Assembly: GCA_000149265.1 (NCBI GenBank)
Contig: CH002950.1
Location: 845,384 to 909,383, forward strand
DNA: 64,000 nucleotides
Direction of reading: 5' to 3'
Source of the DNA: Ciona savignyi
Lineage: Eukaryota; Chordata; Ascidiacea; Phlebobranchia; Cionidae
The notes under the pieces are model-generated. The model saw only the letters and a program-made list of their open reading frames with translations. It ran no database searches and had not been told where the DNA came from. Positions 20,730 through 35,300 of this stretch are shown here, piece by piece. How positions within the stretch are numbered: the stretch's first letter is position 1; each line of letters starts with the position of its first letter. The translations under genes were made by a program, and so were the position numbers.

Positions 20730-23390
20730 TTTTTCCTTGGACATATGTTTTAACACAAGTAATTGGCGTTATTTTAACCTGTCTAGTAAGAAGTAGTAAT
20801 CTTAGATAGGCAATTAAACTATACAATTCAGTCAATATTGGCTTAAAAATTTAAATGAACAAACAACAACATTCAATACATAGTGATGGATACAAGGATT
20901 ACGCCTGAACTTCAACCGAACAAGATTCAACTTTCATAAAGTGCATTCCACAATAACATAGGCCTGGAAGCTTTATCAAAGTAAAATTTGTAGGTTTTTT
21001 AAATCCGGCGACCACCAATTCCGTTACAATCTTGAGGGTCTTGACTCGATCCAGCATATGGGTAACAATCGTTCAAAAACTAAAGTTATGAACATCGACT
21101 GTACGTAAAAGTGGGGAAAATGTCTAAACCTTACGCGGATACCGCAAGTACAACCGGTGAGCCAAAGCCCTTCCCGTACTCGCTTAGCACAATTTTATTT
21201 CGGTCGCCATTTTGACAACGTAGCACTGTACGTGATAGGTAAAAGGAATGGCACCGTGACTCAAACAGGTAGAAAAGCTTTACATAAAAACAAACGAGGT
21301 AAACGTAGCGTTGACGTCCAAATAGGTGACGAAACACGATAATAAAGAGAACGTTTCATATGATTTCGATAAAAACGCGGCATTCTCCATATAAAAGGCC
21401 AAAAAACACAAGTATAATCAAAATATTAAGAGTTTGATTACACAAATACGAAATGCATGAGAAATGGTGAAATATTAGATGTATTTTACCACTCCGGTAT
21501 ATTTAGAAGAAATAGTTGCGAGAATAAATAAAAAATAATAGACCAGATTCGAACTAACGCCAATGTAAGTAGAACCGTTCATGGTCAGCCGCCGAGGGCG
21601 TTTTCACAGTGTGCATGCCGGGAAGGAGCCGCGGCATAGAAACCCAATATTGTTCCTTATTATTTCTATGTTAACGTACGCAAAAACGAGTCGTCCTGGC
21701 GTTGTAACGGGCATAACGCTCCCTAATCCCCGTTCAAGGTTTCTGTCATGTGCAAATTACAGGTTTACGAGATGAACTCGAGCCCCAAAACTTCTGAGTT
21801 CGTCTAAGAACGCGGACTTGCACGATTTCTATTGCCTTTTTTACTGAATCGGTTCGATCACCTTTCGTCCGTGGACAAATCGTCGTTCGTTACGTCATCG
21901 GCCGTCACAATCGCCTTTGTTTCAACTGAACCGTTCGCTCCGTTCCTCTTCACCTCCCCACTAGTGATAGATTCCAACTTCCGGCTGATTTGCTTCATTT
22001 CCGGTCGGTTGCTAGGCGACGAATGACAGCACTTGTTAATAAGTGAGGTGATGCGCTTTGTGCTCTCTAGCGCCGGGAGCGACGGTACCTGGTTTGACTG
22101 CATTGCTGTAAAACAAGAAGAAATTGAAAGATGGGAAACAATTCAAGAATGACCGAGAAAAATATGAAACTGAAAAAACGGATACAAACAAAGAATGACC
22201 TGCACAAAACATAGTTTAAATGCAAATATTTTTGTTAAACATAAGCTTTGATCGGTAAACTACACGACATTTCCACTAGCCTGTTAATTGAAATGCGACA
22301 ATTTGTTTAACATAATACATAGGTTAGCGTTGGCAACAAGACTGTGAGAACGCGATTCGACAGCATCCACTTATCGAAACATTAAAAAAAAGAGTATGGC
22401 AAACAAAATAAATGAAATAAGACTAAAATTAAGGAACTGGTCTTGTCTTCTTCGTGAGAGTTTGACCTAAACCCAGTAGATTGGTTAAACTAGAATAGTA
22501 GACACGTCCTAATCTCATACAAATACAACACACTGTAACAGAGCCGATAATGCGATGATGGGCGCGGTTATCTGACGAAAAAGTAAACATAGGCCTTACT
22601 TTTTCCCACCTACAGGGATAAACGTGAATATCCTATCCTTGTATGCGCGACCCAATATTAATCACAGCTCACCTTTAACAAGCGCATCATTCGACATGTC
22701 GCTGTGGGGAAATTCCCCCAAGGTGAAAATCTCCCAGCACGTGACACCGAACATGAAAACATCGGACTTCGGCGTCAAGCTACCGCCCAGCAGCGCCTCT
22801 GGTGGCAGCCACCGCAACGGGAGAGGTTTGTCGTTCCACTGGACGTATTCACTGTGGAGTGCAGTTGTAGATCAGATGGAAGTTTTACAAAAGATAACAG
22901 ACCACGGCGCAAACTTATTATCAAATCGATTTTATTTAGTTTTATTAGTATTTCATAAAATTTTATAGATATTTTTTATTTTTATAGAAATATAATATTT
23001 TTCTTAAAATGTGTTTTTGTGTGTTTAGATGACGCATTTTCCCTCAAGGTAAAAACCCCCAGATCATGTTTCCCGCCTACTTTTCAAATCCTTCTTTCGA
23101 GAGACCCAACATGGATATCTTGATCAGCAGGTGCGAGCTGACGACGCAATTGCGCGTGGCCACGTCCCCATGCAGCAGGTCAAGCTTGTGCAAATGATCT
23201 AGACCACTGGACAACTGGCAACACATATTCATCTGCAAGGGAAAGACAAATTCTAAGGGGCAATGCTAAAGAAAGAGAAAGCGGGAAGAGGATAACTTTT
23301 AACCAAAACTATGGAAATTAATTTTAACCCTTCCCTAACAGTAAACTTAACCCTACAACTAACCCTAACTCTAACCCAATGCTTAAAAAA
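20730..23390. repeat. Tandem duplication, copy A (inner)
   Basis: Direct repeat of 18078-20729. This copy is contiguous with the rest of the PTK7 gene on its right side and with an intact MITE, so it looks like the original right border. The left border of copy B looks like the original left border. Confidence 0.9.
21194..21199 (-). terminator. Candidate PTK7 polyadenylation signal, copy A
   Basis: AATAAA on the minus strand about 660 bases past the copy A stop codon, at the place matching 18501-18506 in copy B. Confidence 0.3.
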
Positions 23391-26300
23391 TAACGCCCTA
23401 ATATTCATTTTAGTGTGTAGTTTCCTTTCTTCCCGCTTCCCCTCCTTTTAGTTTTCCCATTCTAAAGCGTAAACATATGGGATAATACTTCATGAACCAC
23501 TAGCAGTTCTCGTGTTTCTTTAGACACTTAGATGGCTATTAAAGCCGGTTAAATTAAAGAAGTACAAATTTTTAAAATTCTGCTCAATATTTAACGAAAC
23601 ATTCTGGATACTTGCGAAGGACGGTTAGCTCTGAGAGGGAATATAGATTGCAAGGTAGAAATCTCGCTGAAATTAGAAGACTTCCAACCCCAAAATATCA
23701 ACTATTACCTTATCTTGGTCAAATTTAACCCACACCAACCCCAACATAACCTTACTCATTTAGAGCAGTTTTATTTATCTTAATTAATACCCGCCCCAGG
23801 TAATAAACAACCATCCACTGTATCCAGGCACAGATCAGCATGCGCAGTACAACGAAATCAAATGCAAAATTCGTTCTGAACCTTATGGTTTTTGGTGAAC
23901 TTCGGTATTTTTCCGTCTTTCGAAGCTTGAAGACACAGCTTTAAAATTCCCTAAAAAAAGAAAAAAAAAACGGGTTAAAGAGAATACTTTGTTGAAAAAC
24001 TGAGCTTAAATTCTCACCCATTCCAGGTATTCTGTGATCAGAAGATCCGCTCGCTCGGGGATTTCCCTAGAACTGATCGCCAGCAGCTTGACCACGTGAT
24101 CGTGGTGTGCGCGGTGAAGCGTGTTAATCTCACGGTTGAATTCCGCCCGCAATTTAAGTTCCCTGAAAGTTGAAACGAAGTATTATACTTTGATCAACTT
24201 ACGATAATAAAATAATTTTTTTTATATATTTGCGGATAGGTTGACGATTGCATATAGTGCGCATGAGCACTGGGCAGTAAAATGTTATTTCTTACAGTAA
24301 TGCAGGAATTGATATTTTTAGAAATATATTTTGTTTAGGCATGTTACCAGTGGAAAACTAACAAAAACGGCGATTTGATTTTTATTCTACTGCGCATGCG
24401 CATAAATAACTAAATTCAAGTAAACCATTTTTTTTATTTTTGAAGGACTTTCGCAAAATACGTTGATCACCTCATTACCGTACTTTACCGTACATTCAAA
24501 CGGTACACAACGTAACAACCCAACGACTTTTTATTAATTTCTGGTTTCTTTGGTTATGAAGACGAAAAACAGACACTGTACAACGAAAAACACTTAACTA
24601 ACTACATCATAAGCGCCCTGTGGAAAATGTTCAGACAACTTACTTTGAAGTATCGCAGGTGTCAAACGACTTCACCATCACAAGAATATCTTCTTCCAGT
24701 TCCGGGAATATACCTGGCGCCTTGGAAAGGAAGATTTCGCCAAATCTACCTTTCCCTGGGATTGGTAAGCTTGTTAGTTTTTACCGGGTGGCATCGCACC
24801 AAGAACACATCACCAGGTCAATTCAGGTTCATTAGGTTTTGATTGGTTTTTAAAGATTGTTTTTTATAGGATACATATTTTTTTGATTGTTTTTTTTAAA
24901 GAATACATATTTTTTTAAGGTCAAAAAAAATGTGTGTCCTCAAGAGATAGCTAACTTGTTAGCGAACTAGAGATAGCTGAAAGCACGGGTTCAACATACT
25001 TATTAAATATATATTACAGAAAAAATAGCGCTGGTCAAGAGTAAAACTTAGTTTCGTCAATTTTAAAATCATTAATCGAACAAACAGATAACTTGACCAC
25101 CTATTATCACCCACCAATCACTCTCAGGGGTTCCACGTTTTCCGCTGGGTATTGCAGACTTGCTACGTCGTGACTTAGTTGTGACAGGTCCAGGTTGACT
25201 GACGTCATCAGCTCGTCGTCGTGGTTACTGCGCATGCGCCCGTCACCGTTGCACGCGGAACCTACGTCACAAAACAGGTTTTACTGATGAAAGAAATGTT
25301 TAATTTGATGGATTGATAGTTAGCATTCTTTTAGTGCAATACAACATGACATTATTAGGGGTGGATCTAACGTTGCCCAGGGGGGCAGGAATGGTCGACT
25401 TAACAGCCAACTACATACGTTACAATATGCACACTTGTACAAAGACCCGTAGTTCTGCAGCTTCAAGAGGCAGAACGATAACTAGATGGAGGAAGAAATG
25501 GGGAAAACTGCACACTAAAAGTAGAAAAATACCCCTACACATATGACCCAACACTAATCTCAACCACAGCTAGCAACTGCCCTAACTTTATTTTAGTGTT
25601 CAATTTTCCTTCTTCCCACATTCTCTCATTCTCTTTTCCGAGATAAACCGTCAAGTCTAAATCGTAACACGAACCGTGGTATGAAAATTACAGCCTTAAA
25701 CGATGGTATTGGTTAACAACTAAACCGTGTGTGAGCTTAGTAATGGGTCTCGTACTATATTGTAAGGCTGTAATTTGTTTCTTATCAGATTAAGTAATCC
25801 CCCGTGCTTAGTGCAACGAAGTAACACGAACCGTTCAACATTTTCATTTCTTCCTCGACAATCCCACCGTTCTTGCCTTTGCTTCTGTGCCTGCCCCTGT
25901 TGAATACGACAATTGTTTTAAAGCTCTGTTAAATGAGAAGTATAATTGTTTAAAACTTTGTTAAATACGACGAATAACTGTTAAAAACTATTATACGACG
26001 GATAGTTTTTAAAAACACCGATAAATACGTCGAATAATCTTTTAAATCTAACACAATTCACCAATCAATAACAACATGCATAACATAAACTAGTTAGGCC
26101 ATTACGTTAGGCTTAAACACGAGCAAAATGATGCCTCTTAGCACAGACCTGCAGTAGATGATAAGCGCCACGGTGACCAGAATGTAAGCGACGCCTCCGC
26201 TGACGGACAACGCAATGGTTTGAATCATCTGCGTCGCGTTGGCTTTGTCGCCCTCGTCCGTCGGTTCGTCGATAGTACCAGGAGCTGAAAGGAATTCGTT

Positions 26301-29300
26301 TTAAACACTTTGTCAGAACGGGGTATTTGTATTATTACCACCCACCCAGAACACCACCTTATTACATGGATTTTGTCCTAAAACCACCTACCCACCATAG
26401 TCGGGTTACTAGGGACAATGCAGTGTGCCGTGTACGATACGTACGCTTTAGTTTCTGATATAACCGTTAAAACACATGGTCAGAGCAGAATAAACCAACT
26501 AATTAACAACAAAACACGGAAAACGTATGAAACATTCGAACACCGTTACCTTCTTTGACCACGGTCAGCTCGGCTATGTGCAAAACCCGGAAGTCGCACG
26601 TCCGATATTCACACGCGTAGAAGCCCTCGTCGTCGAAGCGAGCGCGCCGAATCGCTAGGGTGCCGTTGGGGAAAACCCGGAAGGGATTTCCCCGGGTAGG
26701 AGGATCGGAGCTGGTGAGCACGAGGCCGTGGAAACGCCACTCCATGTGGGACTGTGGACGAAATGATGGTTTAAAACGGATATTCCATATCGAACTGATA
26801 CATCATGCTAAAACAGTAGAAATTGGTCAATACATCCATCTAAAAGCTATTATGGGTACTAAAGGATTATTTATCTACATGGGTAATCGACAGTGGGTGT
26901 ATTGGGCAGTTAGAGTAGATTATAAAGTGGAATGAAAAGGAAAATTCCGTCCCAAGCATATTGGATGAAAGAAGCCTTGGGTAGTACAAACAGTGTATCG
27001 ATTGTATGTAGTATCTTATTGTGTCTATGTGAACGTTATAAGCTTGCAGACGGCTATGTAAAAATGGAACATTTTTTCTGTGCATATCAAAACCAGGGCA
27101 ACCCAAGCTATAACGCTATATCTCGTGTTTCTGGTATAATTTGAACAGCGAATTTTTAAAACGACACCTCTTGTAACACCAAAGCAATGGCAAGTAAGGA
27201 GTTATGTTACACCAAAGCAATGATTGGCAAGTAAGAAGTTATAAGGATCAATGGATAAGGCAGTGGCAATCAAACGAAGGTATGTAGGGATCAACTGTTA
27301 ACATTTTCATTGAGAGCTTATGCCACAAATCATGCTGGGCCCTTTTCTCTTTCTATTTTATAGCTGGTTTATAACTACTAGGCTTTTGGATATGAATATA
27401 AGTAAAAGCAGAATGATCTCGACTATTCAATATCTCCAATGTTTAATAAACTCGTCAATGTCGCTAACACATTGGGGCTAAACGAACTGGTGCACTTACC
27501 AGGTTCGCTAGGGAGGGTTCGACCCCACAGTCGAAGATCACCCGTTCACCCTCGTACAGGGTCCGGTTCATTGGTGGGTGGATCACATGTGGAGGTTGCA
27601 CCACCCTCACTTTCATGGACTGGGTGAGGGAATTCCCCGAGCTTGTGTCAGTGGCACTGCACACGTAGGTCCCAGAATCCCCCAAGTTTGGCGACTCGAG
27701 GATAAGGGTGGAATAACCCGGAGCTATAGCGACGGGGACGGCTGGGAAACAAACAATAATGAAATATGGAATATACAGTGGTGTTATTAAATGTACAACT
27801 TTTTTTAATCCGGATAAGTTTGGAGTTTGGAACCTAGAGAGGTATAAGTATCAGTCACGTTAACCATTTGGCCACACAATCGAACAACAATTAACCTACC
27901 TAAAACGCCGACAGAAAAAGGGACAAATATAGATTATTGATTAATATTCACTATCTCTTTGTGCGATTTAACACAAGGGTTGGATGATTATGTAAGATTA
28001 CGAAAGCATTTTCGCTATTACTCTGGGAGTAAAATCAACACCTACGTTTTGTGCCGTTCACTTTTGTCCATTGAATCTGGGTGCTTGCACTCCCCGTGAC
28101 GGCGCATTTAAACTGCTTCTTTACTCCCGCTTGTATGCATGCGTCACTTAGGGTTTGTACGAACTTAAAACGCTCTGAAAGGAAAAGGAGATGTCAGATA
28201 AACTAAAATCCTCAAGCTTATCAATTGGCTTGCTGTAACGTATATACAAGTCATAAGTATGAAAGGAACAACCGAATCACTGTAAGTTTGCGCACTAAAA
28301 AGCGTTAGGCGCACCGAAATATAAAGTGATTGGGTCAAAAATTTAAGTTTTTTGAAAGTACCGTTATTGAAACTATCGTAGCTAGTAAAAAATAGTGAAA
28401 TATGAAACGACGGCAATTTGACTTAATACTAACCTCGTGTAACGACGTTAAGTTTAAAACATTTTAAAATGGCTACTTGTTTTAAACACTAACCACAAAC
28501 GCCTTAATAGGGCTAACATGGAATTTAACTGGTTTTCATTTACATATTTCCCTTTTCCGACTCTTAATCGCTTTAAAGGAAAGAATGAAACAAAAACGCT
28601 TTTGGGCAGTTTGCTTTTGAGATATGACTGACCAAGCTGTATAAAAAAAACGTAATTATACGGTGTTTACCATTCACGATGAGTTGAGCTCTGTTGGAGC
28701 GTGCAGACTGCGTGGAACCGGCGCGATTGGAAGCACTGCACGAGTATGACCCTCCGTCGGATATCTCCAGGTTGTCTATCCGCAACTCTGAGCCTCGTAC
28801 CGCCTGACAAAAACAACAAATAAAACGGTTTTTCTGTTGACGTTTTGTGAAACCAGTCCATACGGTGAAAGAAATTTAAAGGACTGTGTTCCTGGGTTGA
28901 TATGTACCTGGCAATAGGATTGTGGAATGAATACATATTTGAACAACGATATAGTTGAATCTGGAATGGGGCATCCTTCCAAAATGGCTTTATTTGAAAA
29001 GTCGCAGATGGATATACGACAAGTGAAAGTCTCCTTTATCAGTTTCCACTCTATTTTTAGCAGTATCTCGATATATTTGAGCACAATGCGGTGGATTGTA
29101 AAAAAACATTTGGGCAACGATTACAATTCCACGTATTTTGCTCATCTGGCAAATTCACGTATTTTTTCTCCCAAAATGACAATTATGTTCTGTTTTATTA
29201 TCTTTTATACACTGCTGTGTGAATTGGGCGTTGATTTGCGAGCTATATTTCAAAAAGCCAAGAAGCGGAAATCAAACTAATAAATCAATATAAACGATCG

Positions 29301-32300
29301 AGGTAACTTACCACCCGCGGCGGGACATCGACCACCGGTTTCCCGTCTTTGTACCAGGTGATGTCGGGTTCGGGGACGCCGTGTCCCGGACAAATCCACG
29401 ACAGGTTGAGTCCTTCATTCACGTGCTTGTTCGTCAAAAGGTCAATAGAAGGTTCGACTGTGGAAAATTGAAATTTCGCAGTTAAGGATGGAACCTAAGC
29501 CAAATATTCGAGCGCGTTTGGAATGACAGAAAGTTGGTTGTAAACTTTTTGTTAGATCTTTTTAGTAAGTTCACGATCAACTGTATGTGATCTCGTCTGT
29601 ATTTGCGGCATCTCAAGTAACAGTGTTGTCATAACTTTACATTCCTATTGATACAGAGGCGTGCTTGTCGATTTTGAGTTAGAGCCGTGAGTAATAAGGT
29701 TCTCCTGTAGTATTGAGAAACGAAACCGTCGCCCACGAAATAAAAAACATACCAACCGGCTAAGGTGAGGACCAGGGTCATGTTGACGCTGCCAGCCTTG
29801 TTGACGGCCACACAGGTGTACGTCCCCTCGTCCGACTTGCGCGGGTCGTCTATCACCAGTATGTTCATGGTGCGGAATATATGGCCAGGACTGGCATCTG
29901 AGTGGCATGGTTAGTCACTTGTAGATCGATTTTAAAACAACGCAGTCGGAAACCTTGTCGGTGATTAATTATTGCCGATTTATGTGCAAAAAAATACATG
30001 AAACCATTGCGGTACTTCCCGCGTTAAACACACCATATCCAGAATTCGATTGTAAATGGAAAAAAGTTTATTGCCCTAAATAAATATGAAAAGTACTTTT
30101 TTACTTTAATATAGTTTCGCAGACTAGAGTATCTTACAGTCCAACGTTTTTAGGTAATGTTCCTAAATGTTCTTAGATGCAAAAGATATAGATAATGAGA
30201 TTGGGCTTATCGTATATATACCAGATTCCACCAATCTGAGAGTGTTTTCGGAAATATCCCGAGCCCTTCGTTTATTAAGACAATTTTTTTTATTAAGACA
30301 GATCACACTTCTTGCCTGCCAACTGGAATGAATATATATAAAAAAGAGGGGAAACTAAAAAAGGGACGGTGGGAAGGAGGCAAACTGTACATTAAAATAA
30401 AAAATTAGATTTTGTTTTAAAAATGGGGTTGGAGTTAGTTCTGGGGTTTAGATTATTGTCTAGGGAACGGTTTAAATTAGTATCCGTAATTTTAGTGAGC
30501 AGTTTCCCCCCTTCCCTCCTTCCCTCCTTTTAGTATTGCCCAACAATAGCCACTATTGAATAATCACTCAGCGATTGTTTAACGGCACCTGCCATCTGCT
30601 ATCATAACAGGGGCGATGGTGATATAGCATTTGTAAAGTAGTTCCGATTAAAACTTGTCAATATATTTCCGAGGGTCGAATAGAATCATTTTAAAAAAAC
30701 CAATCACTTAATTTACGAAAAAGAAAGATGGATTTATAACAGAATGTTATTTCCAAACGTTTTATTTGGTTTATTTTTCAGAATTACTGACACCAATAAC
30801 ACTTATTTACTAAAGTAAAAAATGCCGAATATGGACAGTTATGGAAAAACTACGACCTATTAGAAAGCTTTGTTATAGAGGTAATAGCTGGTAAAATTGT
30901 TTAAATATTTTTAAATACATGTTTATTTCTTCCAAAACACTTTTATACTGCTAATTAGTAATACATCATAATGAACCGAAGTATATATCAGCTCGACTGG
31001 CTTATTTTTATCTTATTTTTTTTTATCTGGTCATGGTGTTCAGGGACTTGGGGAAGGGTGCAAAGTGTACACTAAAATGCAGTGTATGGCGGTTGTGTAA
31101 GGGTTGGGGTGAGATTAGGATTTGGTGCATGATTGGAATTAGTTTTTACAGTTTTAGTAAACAGATTCCCTTTTTCTCCTCTTAGTGTTGCCCCATTCAT
31201 TAGATATTCCGAGTTAGATTATGAGTATGAGTTGGAAATATTCATACTCACGAACCTACTCTCCTGTCCCTGTGGTACCACTCGATAGTAGCTGGGGGCA
31301 GTGCGTCAGGGGGCTGGCACGTGAATTCGAAGTTCTCACCCTCGGTGAAATACATGTCGATAGTGCGCTGTCTGAACTGCTTGATGGCTGGGAATTGTTT
31401 ATTAATAGTGTAAAAGGCGAAAAGGGGGTAAATAAGGGAATAACATATAGCTATATCTTACCTAAAACTCTAATAAGTATCATAAGAATGTGTTTAAATC
31501 TTACATCGTTTGGGTGGGGTAAGGTTTACACTATTACTATTAAAAGTTCCCCATTTTTAAATTTTAGTAGTACCCTTGGAGAGTTAGATTACCGTTTTCT
31601 TTGTAAAAATGGCAGTTTACCGTCTGTAGTACATATGCACACGGAGAGGTGTTGATACATATTTGGGAAATTAAGCAAAAGTTGGGCAGTTATAGCGAAG
31701 CTGTATTTCCGAAATTATGCCGTTTTAATCACAAAAACTATACAGTGCCGTATTCCTAATATCACATTTTCACGCATATGCTGTAACAAGAAAAACTGTT
31801 TTAAGTCGTTTAACCATAGCACATACCTGCCAGGCTTAAAGTGGCAGATGTTACAAGGTCGTCTGCATCCCCGGCTTTGCAGTAATACGTTCCAACCTGG
31901 TTTTCGCGAACATTCCTCAATAACATTGTCCCGTTGGGAAAGATGCACCGTTTCCGACATTGCTCTGAACTCGACCTGTTGCGAAATTATACCAATTACA
32001 TCCAAGTCACATGACGTGGAAAAACGTTACGTTGATAAATTAAATAATAAGCCCTCGTCATGGTGTGGAATGTGGGAGGTATCGTTGTGAGACCAACTGG
32101 ACGCAAAATACATATAAACTCGGTACAGGGGGCATATTTTGAAACGATTAATCACAATACAATAGTGTGTAGTTATTTCTGTTTCTTTTCCATCACGGTA
32201 TCTTTTTAAGGTTTGTAAGTGTAACACGTTTTCATACAAATTCGAGTTTTCAACACAAAATACGGAAAATATTCTTTTGAAAATAGACGAGAATTCTTGT

Positions 32301-35300
32301 TGTTGCTTTGTCGGCTATGAGTCTTTCAATGGCTGCCAGACCGTGACGCAGCAATAATAACGCTTGTGATGTCATAATAAACTCGGGGACGACATAATGG
32401 TGTCATAATAAATTGTTTGACAGCCAAAGGTAAGGTGGATTTAGAGTGAATGGGACGGCTCGGCTGAGAAAAATGCGAAATAAGTTCGGTTGAAGACTTA
32501 AATAGGTGCACTGAAAGATTTTCAAAGCAATGTTGCACCCCGAGTAAGAATTTTCATAATTGCACGAGGAATGTCTACGAAAAATGGCGGGAAATCCCCA
32601 TGCATGTCGACTTTCCCACGTATTTATTGCGAGTGCCGTTTCACAGGTGTCAAACATTTATCAATTATATTGCGCTTGACGGAAGCCAAAAATACGAAAA
32701 CAACTTCTCAGGAATGTTAACCGGATTTGACTACAATTAGGCACCGTCCACACGAAGTAACAGCTTATTCATACTTAAAGACGGTGACAGGCGGGGTCCC
32801 GCAAAAATGAACAGTCGTTAGTCCACGTCAGAATCATGGACGCGTTTGGTCAAGGTCGGCTGAGTCGGTAGCAAAGCCGCCTCCGAGAATGTAACGTTAA
32901 TTAGTGAGCTATAGGGACATGGCAGACCATCAGCTGCACTTCTGAGCACCGGCGCTGTTTAAGGGTCGGGAATGTTCTTTGTTTTGCATCGGATCGCTTA
33001 ACATCGATTCTCAGCAAGTCGGGCAGTCACCATCACCGACTTGAATTTAAAAGAAAGTGAAAAACGCTTGTTTTCGTAACATCATACACGGTTTAACCGG
33101 CAACGACATATTTGGAAGGCAATAAAAAGTAGCAACGCAAATTCCACCGACGTTTATTATAAGTTGCTGAGTGACAAATTTTGACTCAACTGCAATCCTT
33201 CGCTGTAGCGAGAAAACGTGCCGGTTTGCCTATGATACCGACCATGAATAAACAACCCCAGCGATAGACAGTGGATAGATAACTTTTAATGTAATAGCAG
33301 TGGTGACGTTTACATTCAATTAAGTCAAGATTAAGATTAAAGCCGTTAAGCGTCCACCAGTATTAACGCAAGGGTGTGAATACCGGGGTGTCATGGTTTG
33401 GCAAAACAACACGCTAAGTAGTTGGCCAACTTTTTCCGGTTGAAAACCGCAGGAATGTACCTCGCCGTGTTTGGATTCGAGGCTTGAATTTGATTTGGGG
33501 CATGAAGTGCGGCATTTGGCCCTACATCAAGTGATTTTTGAGCACAAAAATATCGGAGTGGACGTATTATGACATAATTCGGAATTATGTGGTGCGAATC
33601 TCATTATAAGGTCTACAGAGACTCTGCTCTTTGATTACATTGGTTGAATTCGACGTTTAAATCCTGTGACAAGTAAAAATTCGTGTGTTTAAGGATCAGC
33701 GCTTTTATACCAAGTGACCAGAGTCAAGTTAGGAAATCCATTGCAGTGTGCAGATGTACCACACTTGAAACTGCCGTTAGTGGGAAAATGAAGAAGATTT
33801 ACTGTTACCTGCGTAGGTACTAATTTCAGATGTGCTTACCTTGACTTGTTCGTCAGCGGCCTTGAATTGACGTCATCATAATACCACGTGACCACCGGTA
33901 ATGGGTCGGCCTCCCATTCGCACGAAAACGAAACATCTGAATTTTTCTTCACGATCTGGCTCTGGGGACCCCTCGTTAGAACCGGTATTCGGCGGTCTGT
34001 ATATAAAACCATGGTTTGTCACCAGCTAAGAAAAAATATAATCAGAAATGATTTACTTTAACCTTAAAGTAAAATAATCGTATTTACGCTTTTTTTCTTT
34101 ATACAGTCTAAATTACGTATGCACTGAATCTTATTTAGCTCACAGTGAATCTTATTCAGCATACAAATCGCAATGCCCGAGTTAAAACTTTTGGACCAGG
34201 TCTACAAATAGGCTCTAATAGCCGGTGGACGGGTACTTTAGGGTACAAATTGCCTCTTAAGATTAACCCAAGGTCTTATGTAATTTTACTGGATCTTTAA
34301 AGCTACTGCGACCAGAAATCTATAAGTCTTTTCTTATGAACTCCGTAACGTTTTCGAAGATACGGATTTAGTTTACCTACATTATTCTATCGGCCAGAGG
34401 CTGTTCACCTTGGAGACCTGCAGGGGTTATGGGTGCGACTTTGCGCGAATAAAATTGTTTGTTTATTTCTAAAAGGGAACAAGAAAACCTTTCAAAACTA
34501 AACGGATTTAATCACTTTGTCAAACACATACGGTACATCAACAAGACATTTCTATTTCCAGCACACCACAGAAGTGGTTTCAAGTGCGCTTACAAATTGC
34601 CAGTTCTTCAAGAATCCTCAATCAATACCTTGTTGAAAGGTGGTCGCAAAAACAAAGAGATAATTGAATCACAACAAGAACGCTGTGTTTGCAGGATAAG
34701 TGTAGTACCAGGTTGTTTTACTTCGTCTGTACGACACGCTGAAGAAGATTGTTCAGCATCCCACAGTTGGGAATTGAAATGGTTATGAGGAAACGACAGT
34801 TTATCCTACATTAGAATGCGCCATAAATCGCTTTCGGTTTGAAAAACAATGAATCGAAATGTGGGACAGTCTTAGTTTCTAAATTTTAAAACCATGTTTT
34901 TTAAACCGAAATGTAATTGACTTTTAAATAAAGTTTATTTTGAAACGTAATCGTTTATAAACAGTTGGTTTCACTTCAGGATTTGTGCGTTGAATATTTT
35001 ATGAAAACCAAGTGTGATACATAAAAGGAGGCCCTTACACAAAACTACGTTTAAAATGACGTGGCTTAAAGCCAACCAACTGTCATTATAGAAGATAGAT
35101 CGTAGACGAGATTGTGATTTGCTCAAATACCGGCAATTTTCATCTTTTTTTTCAACAAGTACCTTCCTAAAACATTCAAAATGTAGCCACAACAGTCATT
35201 TACCAATTTAAAGTCAATTGCAACATTTTTGCATACAAGATTTTCTCTAATCAAGCTACTTTCTAAAAAATATTCAGTATGACAGCTAAGTTATTGTTGC

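Noticed and set aside
28927-29280. 117-codon plus-strand ORF between PTK7 exons
   Set aside because: Antisense intronic frame with no domain; chance is the simplest explanation.
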